9,149 bases of DNA, taken from Patescibacteria group bacterium (GTDB lineage: Bacteria; Patescibacteriota; Doudnabacteria; UBA920). The notes beneath the pieces were generated by a model. That model had not been told where the DNA came from. It saw nothing but the letters and a program-made list of their open reading frames with translations, and did no database searches. Position 1 is the stretch's first letter. Every line of letters starts with the position of its first letter. Below, in pieces: positions 1 to 5,816 of this stretch. The DNA is taken from contig JAMCYA010000012.1 in assembly GCA_023473845.1 (NCBI GenBank), positions 3,474 to 12,622 on the forward strand, written 5' to 3'. The position numbers and the translations under genes are program-made.

Positions 1-551
1 GATATTTTGGGAGCCAAGCCTAAGAAAACCAAGACCAGGGAAAAGCCGGTCCAAAAAAGAAATGTGGCCATTAGCCGCAGCAGCCATTTTGAAAAAGATT
101 TGTATTTTAGCACCTTGGCTTTGGCTTCCTGGTTCCAATCCACGGTAATCTGGTCCATGGGAATATTCGGGGCCACGACTTCGGAACCGCCGCTGACCTC
201 GAAAAACTCTCCGTGGTACAGGTCTTTAAAATCCCCGTCTTCGCTCCCGGTGACTCTGCTGGACGGAAAAACATAGTTGGTTTTTTTGGTGATGATTTTA
301 TATTTGCCGGGGGTCACCAAAAAACCGTACCGCCCTTTCATGTCCGTAATGCAAGTCTGCACCTCCGGCTCCTCCCCTGTTGTAATCAGCTTAACGATTA
401 CCGGATCCAGCGGTTGCTTGCTTTTACTGTCGTAAACCACGCCCCAAAACTTTTTCTTACCCCTTAAGCCCGCAGCAAAAAAAATAAAATGAAAAACTCG
501 GGTCAAAAGATTTACAAACTCCCGGGCTCTGCTTATTCTAATAGTTTCCAT
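1..551 (-). CDS. Membrane protein with carboxypeptidase-regulatory-like (Cna-B-type) domain, C-terminus cut by window edge
   Basis: I translated this frame by hand: it stays open from an ATG at 549-551 to the left edge, 183 codons. The start is secure, because an in-frame TAA lies just upstream (561-563) and no other start codon intervenes. A hydrophobic stretch sits at residues 13-29 (signal anchor or first membrane segment). A beta-sandwich domain of the CarboxypepD_reg/Cna-B type covers about 35-100, with the typical opening FWGVVYDSKSKQPLDPV and the TD-x-x-GRYGFLV-x-PGKYKI core. A strong membrane segment follows at about 157-179 (WLLRLMATFLFWTGFSLVL). The gene starts 4 bases after the folD stop, so it is probably co-transcribed. 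From memory, similar proteins occur in CPR genomes as envelope proteins of unknown function; I give no specific role. The rest lies outside the window. Confidence 0.72.
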   Translation of the reverse strand, partial: METIRISRAREFVNLLTRVFHFIFFAAGLRGKKKFWGVVYDSKSKQPLDPVIVKLITTGEEPEVQTCITDMKGRYGFLVTPGKYKIITKKTNYVFPSSRVTGSEDGDFKDLYHGEFFEVSGGSEVVAPNIPMDQITVDWNQEAKAKVLKYKSFSKWLLRLMATFLFWTGFSLVLVFLGLAPKI

Positions 552-555
552 AGGC

Positions 556-1383
556 CTATTTTAGTTTTTCTTTTGCGCAAGCCAATACATTGGATAACAG
601 CATGGCCACCGTGACCGGCCCCACGCCGCCGGGCACGGGCGTCAGAAAACCGGCCACCGGCCCCACGCTGGCCGCATCCACGTCGCCCACAATACTGCCC
701 CCGGATTCCGAAGTGCCCGCGTCAATTACCACGCTGCCCGCCTTGACCATGTCCCCGGTAATTAAGTTGGGCGTGCCCGTAGCCGACACCAGCACGTCCG
801 CCTCCAGGCACAATGCTTTTATGTCCCCAACACTCCTGTCAGCGGTTTTCACGCTGTACCCCATTTTTTTTAGCAAAAAAGCAGTAGGGCGACCAACTAA
901 TTCACCCTGCCCCACCACCACCACCTGTTTGTGGATATCAATTTGCAAAGTCTCAAAAATTGCCCGAATAGCTGCAGCAGTAGGCATAACCATGGCCGCT
1001 TGGCCGGAATAAAATAATTCCTGGTTGCGCCAGCCCATGCCGTCCACATCGCACGCGGGCAGTACCGTGTCTAAAACCGGCCTTTCTGCCAGTCCCTGCG
1101 GCAAAGGCAATTGCACTACCAGGCCGCATAGGCCGGGCAAAAGGTTTAGTTCCCGGATTTTCGCTTCCAGAGCTTTTTGGCTGATGTCTCCGGGCAACAA
1201 CACGGGCAAAAACTTCATGCCCGCCTCCACGGCCTTTTTACCCTTAATTTTGACGTAACTTGCGGAAACCGAATCATTACCCACCAGCACATCGCAAAAT
1301 ACCGGCTGAAACGGCATGGCCGCAACCTCCTGCTTAATCTGCGATAAAATTGTGTCCGCAATTTGCTTGCCGTTGATAATCAT
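556..1383 (-). CDS. folD: Bifunctional methylenetetrahydrofolate dehydrogenase / methenyltetrahydrofolate cyclohydrolase
   Basis: FolD oxidises 5,10-methylene-THF to 5,10-methenyl-THF and hydrolyses it to 10-formyl-THF in the cytosol, supplying one-carbon units for purines and initiator fMet-tRNA. At 275 residues it is close to the usual length of about 280-300. Visible landmarks are the catalytic Y-V-x-x-K (Tyr43, Lys47), VQLPLP at 90-95, CDVDG at 111-115, the Rossmann glycine loop VVGQGELVGRP at 156-166, and the C-terminal LTPVPGGVGPVTVAMLL at 247-263. Several motifs depart from the textbook family: PACDVDG has Cys where Lys is usual, the PCTP motif is replaced by VMPTAAA (132-138), and the GRS of the cofactor loop is GQG. 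Cofactor preference (NADP or NAD) is therefore open. The ATG overlaps the mrdA stop as ATGA, which fixes the start and suggests translational coupling. No Shine-Dalgarno sequence is evident. Confidence 0.95.
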   Translation of the reverse strand: MIINGKQIADTILSQIKQEVAAMPFQPVFCDVLVGNDSVSASYVKIKGKKAVEAGMKFLPVLLPGDISQKALEAKIRELNLLPGLCGLVVQLPLPQGLAERPVLDTVLPACDVDGMGWRNQELFYSGQAAMVMPTAAAIRAIFETLQIDIHKQVVVVGQGELVGRPTAFLLKKMGYSVKTADRSVGDIKALCLEADVLVSATGTPNLITGDMVKAGSVVIDAGTSESGGSIVGDVDAASVGPVAGFLTPVPGGVGPVTVAMLLSNVLACAKEKLK

Positions 1384-2417
1384 CGTGCTGGGGTAGCTTT
1401 ATTGTAACGGTTTTCTGCCCACCATTGCAAAGCCTGCTTAACCACCGGCACCGATACTACGTTGCCTTCGCCGCCGGCCTCTACCAGCACCGTAATGGCA
1501 ATCTGCGGATCCTCATACGGCGCGTAAGCCGTAAACCAGGCATGGGTTTTCTTTGGATCGGAGCCGTCGAACTGGGAAGTGCCGGTCTTGCCCGCGGAAC
1601 TAATAGGCAAGGTTGCCAGCTGCCGGCCGGTTCCGGCCACGATTGTCTGCCGCATGCCTGCTTGGACAATTTCTATATTTTTTTTGTCAGCCAGATTATT
1701 AATAATCACTTCGGGCTGGGTCTGAAAAACCGTATTGCCGCTTTGGTCCAGAACTTTATCCAGTATCCTAGGCTTGTAGCCCACGCCGTCATTGGCAATG
1801 GTCGCGGTCCACAAAGCCACCTGCAAAGGCGTTACCAACAAATCGCCCTGGCCGATCCCGATATGGTAAGTGTCACCCAGATACCACTTGCTCATAATGG
1901 GGTCATTGTGAAAATATTTAGCCTTCCAGTCCGGATCCGGCACCAAACCGGGCTTCTCGCCCTGCAGGTCAATCCCCGTCACCCTGCCCAAATTGAACTT
2001 GCGATAATACTCAGCCAATTTTTCCGCACCCAAGCCCGGCACCTGCGAGCTGGGGTGCCCCCCGGCCACCACATAAAAGAAAATGTCGCTGCTTTCGGCA
2101 ATGGCGGATTTTACATTCATCGGCCCCAGCCCGCTGCGCTTCCAGCCGTAGAAGTTATAGGCCACTGAAGGGTTGTACTGGTTGGGAATAACCAACACGC
2201 CGCGGTCGGTAATCACGGTATTTTCTGAAATCGTGCCTTGCTGCAAAGCAGCTGTGGCCACCATGGGCTTAACCGTCGAGCCGGGCGGATAAGTACCGGC
2301 TATGGCCCGGTCAAACATGGGCAAATTTTTATCCGCAATCAATTTTTGATAGTCTTCCTTTTTAATGCCGTGGGCAAACAGATTGTCGTCGTAACCGGGG
2401 AGGCTGACCAGCGCCAA
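1380..2417 (-). CDS. mrdA: Penicillin-binding protein 2, C-terminal transpeptidase part (downstream of a frameshift)
   Basis: This is the second half of the PBP2 gene, continuing the reading frame interrupted at 2428-2433. It carries the whole class B transpeptidase core that cross-links peptidoglycan peptides on the outer face of the membrane. In joined-protein numbering the SxxK motif is STVK with catalytic Ser358, the second motif is SSD at 420-422 (the form found in PBP2s), and KTG is at 588-590. The apparent start at 2417 is a TTG that is really the Leu codon of the conserved NGEVLALVSLP stretch. It has no ribosome binding site, so independent translation is unlikely, and a product starting there would lack the membrane anchor. 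The frame ends in TGA at 1380-1382, overlapping the folD ATG. Codon pattern and motif conservation are intact to the end, which argues against an old pseudogene. Confidence 0.9.
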   Translation of the reverse strand: MALVSLPGYDDNLFAHGIKKEDYQKLIADKNLPMFDRAIAGTYPPGSTVKPMVATAALQQGTISENTVITDRGVLVIPNQYNPSVAYNFYGWKRSGLGPMNVKSAIAESSDIFFYVVAGGHPSSQVPGLGAEKLAEYYRKFNLGRVTGIDLQGEKPGLVPDPDWKAKYFHNDPIMSKWYLGDTYHIGIGQGDLLVTPLQVALWTATIANDGVGYKPRILDKVLDQSGNTVFQTQPEVIINNLADKKNIEIVQAGMRQTIVAGTGRQLATLPISSAGKTGTSQFDGSDPKKTHAWFTAYAPYEDPQIAITVLVEAGGEGNVVSVPVVKQALQWWAENRYNKATPAR

Positions 2418-3351
2418 AACTTCGCCGTTTTTTCGGGTCCAAAGCCACGGCCGCGGCTTTCCGGTTAGGGTTATCTTTACTCAGCAGGTCATACAGCGTT
2501 TGCTGCAGCCCCTGGTCAATGTTCAGCCTTAAAGTGTCTCCCGAACCCGCTTTCTTTTCCCCTAAAACATTAACCAACTTGCCGGCCGCATCCACTTCCA
2601 CCAAGTTTTCGCCGTTTTCTCCGTGCAAATACTTTTCATACTGGGCTTCCAGGCCGGTCTTGCCCACAAAATCATTGGCATCATACAGGCTCTGGTCCAC
2701 GGTTTTTAAGTCGTCTTGGCTGATAATGCCGGTAAAACCCAGCAAGTGGGAAAAACTTAAGGCGTAAGGATATTGGCGGATTGGCACCTTCTGCACTGAA
2801 AAACCGATAAACTCCGAGGCCTTGGTTTCAAATAAAATGCTCTGTTGCTGGCTGATATCCTGCTTCACTAGGACCGGCTGCATAGAGCGTTTGTCCATGC
2901 CTTTAAGCTTTGTGTTGGCCTCAGCCGCGTCAAAATTGAGCAAGCTGGCCAGCTTGTTAACCTCTTCCACCAAGCCTTCTTTGGGCAAATCCAAAGGTAC
3001 AGCCACCAGGTTAAAGCTGGCCGTGTTCTGAGCCAGGACCGTACCGTATTTGTCTAAAATCAGCCCTCGCGGCGCCAAAATTACCTGGCTGCGGATGCGG
3101 TTGTTCTCGGAGAGCTGTTGGTAACCCCCGCCCTTTATGACCTGCAAAAAAAATAGCCGGGAAAAAATCAGGCCAAAAACCAACACCAAAACCAGGCCCA
3201 GCCACCAAATTTTCGGCGACGTCCTGTCCGCATCAAAAACCCCGCCGCCGACCTGGCTGATTTTGTCCACCGCCGACTCTTCCCAGGCCAGACCCGGCCG
3301 GCTCTTGATGCTTGACTGAAAATTATTTTCAAAAGGGTTTGTTTTGCGCAT
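2362..3351 (-). CDS. mrdA: Penicillin-binding protein 2, N-terminal part (upstream of a frameshift)
   Basis: This is the first half of the monofunctional class B PBP of the elongasome. The ATG at 3349-3351 has a good Shine-Dalgarno sequence, AGGAG at 3357-3361, with 5-base spacing, and lies 14 bases after the mreD stop. A polar cytoplasmic tail of about 47 residues is followed by a single membrane anchor at about 48-70. The dimerisation/pedestal domain then begins, with the conserved APRGLILDKYGTVLAQN at 93-109, and GFTGIISQDDL and FVGKTGLEAQYEKYL at 205-242. Genuine homology runs to ALDPK at residues 303-307. The following codons (KRRSFGAGQ and on to the stop at 2362) are out-of-frame read-through with no PBP character. 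Joining to the next frame gives a 656-residue protein of normal PBP2 length. Operon position after mreBCD matches the usual shape locus. Confidence 0.92.
   Translation of the reverse strand: MRKTNPFENNFQSSIKSRPGLAWEESAVDKISQVGGGVFDADRTSPKIWWLGLVLVLVFGLIFSRLFFLQVIKGGGYQQLSENNRIRSQVILAPRGLILDKYGTVLAQNTASFNLVAVPLDLPKEGLVEEVNKLASLLNFDAAEANTKLKGMDKRSMQPVLVKQDISQQQSILFETKASEFIGFSVQKVPIRQYPYALSFSHLLGFTGIISQDDLKTVDQSLYDANDFVGKTGLEAQYEKYLHGENGENLVEVDAAGKLVNVLGEKKAGSGDTLRLNIDQGLQQTLYDLLSKDNPNRKAAAVALDPKKRRSFGAGQPPRLRRQSVCPRH
2428..2433 (-). other. Frameshift site in mrdA: six-A run, one base too many
   Basis: On the coding strand the run reads CCG AAA AAA CGG CGA. With five As it would read CCG AAA AAC GGC GAA GTT, giving PKNGEV and then LALVSLPGYD, exactly the PBP2 consensus at the start of the transpeptidase domain. 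The whole interval from ATG to stop (1972 bases) is one base over a multiple of three, so a single insertion explains everything. A homopolymer indel in the assembly is the simplest reading. A true mutation or slippage during transcription is less likely with a run this short. Confidence 0.9.
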
Positions 3352-3356
3352 GCCTG

Positions 3357-3361
3357 CTCCT
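3357..3361 (-). promoter_or_regulatory. Shine-Dalgarno sequence of mrdA
   Basis: AGGAG lies 5 bases before the mrdA ATG, directly after the mreD stop. It is the clearest ribosome binding site in the window; most other genes here have none or a weak one. It fixes the mrdA start. Confidence 0.7.
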
Positions 3362-3365
3362 AAAA

Positions 3366-3896
3366 TTACGGCTGGCCGATTTCCAGATAGCGGCGGTTAA
3401 TCTTTTGAACAAAGTCATAGTATCGTTTTGTGGGATAAAGTAAAACCAGATTATACAGCATTTCGCCCGGCCACTTGCGGAGAAAACCGAGAAAGCTGAT
3501 ATAGTATTCCGTCCAATTTGAACGCAAGGCAACAAAATTGTACGCCCAGAGCGTTAGGCCGACGAAAACATACGCCAGAAAAAAAACAGCAAAAAAGTAT
3601 TTCCAATCCATATCCCGCAGGGAAAAAGCCGACCTTACGGCCTGGAGCAGCAATATCAGCAATATAAAAGCCAGGGTAAAACCGCCGAAAAATCCGCCAT
3701 TCCAATAATCGGCAAACAGGCCGGCCATTAATGCAACAAACAAGCGCTCAAACAAGTCGGCCTTGAGGCTGCCGGTGAATATCACGAACAACAGCAGCAG
3801 GTTGGGAACCGTGCTGAAAAAAGCCAGGTTCCCGAAAACGCCGAAGTTTAAACCGGTAAGCACGGCTAGCCATAAAATGTAGGCCAAGTACTTCAT
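3366..3896 (-). CDS. mreD: Rod shape-determining membrane protein MreD
   Basis: MreD is the small polytopic membrane subunit of the elongasome, working with MreC to couple cytoplasmic MreB filaments to PBP2 and RodA. The 176-residue product is very hydrophobic. Segments at about 4-22, 28-45, 50-65, 70-90 and 98-121 look membrane-spanning, giving five or six in all, with a charged C-terminal tail (KRYYDFVQKINRRYLEIG). MreD sequences are poorly conserved, so the call rests on hydropathy, length and position between mreC and mrdA. The ATG is 6 bases after the mreC stop with no Shine-Dalgarno sequence, so it probably depends on translational coupling to mreC. Confidence 0.88.
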   Translation of the reverse strand: MKYLAYILWLAVLTGLNFGVFGNLAFFSTVPNLLLLFVIFTGSLKADLFERLFVALMAGLFADYWNGGFFGGFTLAFILLILLLQAVRSAFSLRDMDWKYFFAVFFLAYVFVGLTLWAYNFVALRSNWTEYYISFLGFLRKWPGEMLYNLVLLYPTKRYYDFVQKINRRYLEIGQP

Positions 3897-3902
3897 AAAA
3901 AT

Positions 3903-4700
3903 TTATTTGACCACAAACACGAAATCGATATTTTTAAAATCCACCGGACTGACTACGGTCGCTTTTTTAAGCAGGTCGTTAGAGCTGGAGGTTACCTCAC
4001 CAATTTCCCCGATTGGCAAATTTTTCGGGATCTTCGGGTCAATTCCGGCCGTAGCCACCAGCCAGCCTTTATCCGCCTGGGCATTTTGGGGCAGCTGCTC
4101 CAATGCCATACCAAAGCCGTACGAGCCCTTTAACACCCCTTCGGCCCCGCCGTTAATAATTTTGGCGTCAGTTAAAAAATTAGCGGCCTTGGCCAGCAGG
4201 GCTGTGCTGGTCGTGGGGCTGACGCGGATAACCTTGCCGACCAAAAACCCCTGGGAAATAATCGCGTCACCCTCCTCCACGCCCTGCTGGCTGCCGCAGG
4301 CCAGGTTAACCGAATCCATCAAGCCAAATGCGTTCCGTGACAGAACTCCGCAAGGCGCCAAGTCCAATTTAGTACTGCGTACAAAACCCAGCTCCTGGCG
4401 CAGCGCTTCGTTTTCTTTTTTCTGGTTTTCCAGCTCCACCAGCTGCTGCTCCAAACCCGAGACTTTTGCGGTAAGCTGCTGATTCTCCTTGACCATTCCC
4501 CGCAAGTTATATAGCGTCACAAAAAAATTCCGGGTCGGCACCGTAACCGAACGAGCCAAAGCCGCCACGGGCTTCGGGGCAGCCAAAAAAAACCGGCGAA
4601 TCGGCTCAATCCGGTTGGTGGAATCCAAAAAAACCACCCCGGTCAGCACAACCAAAAAAGCAAAAAACAAGATGAAGGTTTTGGTGTAAATAAAGCGCAT
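3903..4700 (-). CDS. mreC: Cell shape-determining protein MreC
   Basis: MreC is the bitopic scaffold of the elongasome; its external part binds and activates PBP2. The 265-residue product has a short cytoplasmic start, one membrane segment at about 8-25 (FILFFAFLVVLTGVVFL), a coiled coil at about 65-108 (NLRGMVKENQQLTAKVSGLE and the heptads after it), and then the paired beta-barrel region. The latter includes VNLACGSQQGVEEGDAIISQ at 131-150, GFLVGKVIRVSP at 151-162 and NLPIGEIGEV at 227-236, all typical of the family. Length is in the normal range. The ATG is 15 bases after mreB and is preceded by a purine-rich AGGGAGG at 4704-4710; spacing to the ATG is unusually short (3 bases), with a further AAGGA upstream. 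The position between mreB and mreD confirms the identity. Confidence 0.95.
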   Translation of the reverse strand: MRFIYTKTFILFFAFLVVLTGVVFLDSTNRIEPIRRFFLAAPKPVAALARSVTVPTRNFFVTLYNLRGMVKENQQLTAKVSGLEQQLVELENQKKENEALRQELGFVRSTKLDLAPCGVLSRNAFGLMDSVNLACGSQQGVEEGDAIISQGFLVGKVIRVSPTTSTALLAKAANFLTDAKIINGGAEGVLKGSYGFGMALEQLPQNAQADKGWLVATAGIDPKIPKNLPIGEIGEVTSSSNDLLKKATVVSPVDFKNIDFVFVVK

Positions 4701-4715
4701 ACGCCTCCCTGTCCT

Positions 4716-5768
4716 TTACCGGGGAATTCTTCCGAAATCCAAAGGTACCAATACTTCTTTTAAGCTTTCCAGGTCCTCCACTACCACGCCCGCGCCCCGG
4801 GCCACGCAAGTCAGAGGATCCTCGGCGATGGTAATCGGCATTGCCGTAGCTTCGTGAATCAGCTTATCCAGGCCGCGCAACAGCGCCCCACCGCCCGCAA
4901 GGATAATGCCGCGGTGCATAATATCGGCAATAATCTCCGGCGGAATTTCTTCGATTACCGCCTTGATGTTGTTCACGATTATTTTCAGGCTGTGCATTAA
5001 AGCCTCCCTGGCTTGGGCATCGGTCATAATCACTTCCTTGGGCAAGCCAGTCACCAAGTCCCGGCCGCGCACCGGCGCGGTTAAGGGACGCTCCAGTGCA
5101 AAGCCGCTGCCAATCCGGATTTTAATGTCTTCGGCGGTACGTTCGCCAATCAGCAGGTTAAAATTTTCTCGGGCGAACTGGATTATGTTGCCGTTCATCT
5201 CATCGCCCGCAATGCGGATGCTTTTAGAAATGACGATGCCGCCTAAGGAGATAACCGCAATTTCCGCCGTCCCGCCGCCAATATCTACAATCATGGAGCC
5301 TGACGCATCCTGCACGGGCAGCCGGCTGCCAATAGCCGCAGCCATGGGTTCTTCAATCAAAAAAGCCTGGCGGGCGCCGGCGTTAATAGCCGCGTCCACC
5401 ACAGCGCGCTTTTCCACTTCAGTTACGCCCGAAGGAATACCAATCACCACCCGTGGCCGGCGCAAGAACGAATAAGTCTGGTTATGGACCTTGTCGATAA
5501 AATACCTGAGCATCTGCTCGGTAATTTCAAAATCGGAAATGACTCCGTCCACCAATGGCCGGGTGGCCACAATGTGCGGCGGGGTGCGGCCCACCATGCG
5601 CTGGGCTTCGGTGCCAATGGCCAAAATCTGCTTAGTGCGCTGGTTTACTGCCACCACGCTGGGCTCATTAATAACAATCCCCTTGTTTTTTACATAAACA
5701 AGAGTGTTCGCCGTACCCAAATCGATGCCGATGTCTTTGGAAAATTGTTGGTAAAATCTATCTAGCAC
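4716..5768 (-). CDS. mreB: Rod shape-determining actin homologue MreB (GTG start)
   Basis: MreB is the bacterial actin that forms membrane-bound filaments and steers lateral-wall synthesis. The 350-residue product has the full actin-fold signatures: phosphate-1 loop DIGIDLGTANTLVYV at 12-26, the conserved RRPRVVIGIPSGVTEVEKRA at 103-122, phosphate-2 DIGGGTAEIAVIS at 162-174, and the adenosine motif ILAGGGALLRGL at 289-300. The start is GTG at 5766-5768. An in-frame TAA lies five codons upstream (5781-5783), and no ATG, GTG or TTG occurs between the GTG and the first core motif, so no other start is possible. There is no Shine-Dalgarno sequence; the leader is U-rich and holds an inverted repeat. 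A short amphipathic N-terminus (LDRFYQQF) could serve membrane binding, as in other MreBs. Confidence 0.98.
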   Translation of the reverse strand: MLDRFYQQFSKDIGIDLGTANTLVYVKNKGIVINEPSVVAVNQRTKQILAIGTEAQRMVGRTPPHIVATRPLVDGVISDFEITEQMLRYFIDKVHNQTYSFLRRPRVVIGIPSGVTEVEKRAVVDAAINAGARQAFLIEEPMAAAIGSRLPVQDASGSMIVDIGGGTAEIAVISLGGIVISKSIRIAGDEMNGNIIQFARENFNLLIGERTAEDIKIRIGSGFALERPLTAPVRGRDLVTGLPKEVIMTDAQAREALMHSLKIIVNNIKAVIEEIPPEIIADIMHRGIILAGGGALLRGLDKLIHEATAMPITIAEDPLTCVARGAGVVVEDLESLKEVLVPLDFGRIPR

Positions 5769-5776
5769 GCAAAAGA

Positions 5777-5816
5777 AAAATTAAAAATCAAAAGATGGGG
5801 ATTGATTTTTAATTTT
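5777..5816 (-). promoter_or_regulatory. AT-rich perfect 14-bp inverted repeat between proS and mreB (possible weak terminator or mreB leader hairpin)
   Basis: Arms at 5777-5790 and 5803-5816 are perfectly complementary (plus-strand right arm TGATTTTTAATTTT) around a 12-base loop. On the transcript the 3' arm runs into UUCUUUUGC and the mreB GTG. The stem contains only one G-C pair, so it is weak for an intrinsic terminator, although the U-rich tail has the right shape. It covers the proS stop (5809-5811) and ends 8 bases before the mreB start, so it could instead affect mreB translation. The complementarity is seen directly; the function is inferred. Confidence 0.45.

Noticed and set aside
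7..467. Two overlapping plus-strand frames at the left edge
   Set aside because: They are antisense to the open minus-strand gene at 1-551, which has a recognisable domain and a well-defined start. The plus-strand products look random.
1425..2168. Plus-strand open frame of 247 codons opposite mrdA
   Set aside because: It lies entirely antisense to the conserved transpeptidase domain and has no recognisable domain or ribosome binding site.
2428..2433. Programmed ribosomal frameshifting or transcriptional slippage in mrdA
   Set aside because: The needed shift is +1, while A-rich slippery sites usually give -1; six As is short for transcriptional slippage, no stimulatory structure was seen, and PBP2 genes are not known to be recoded.
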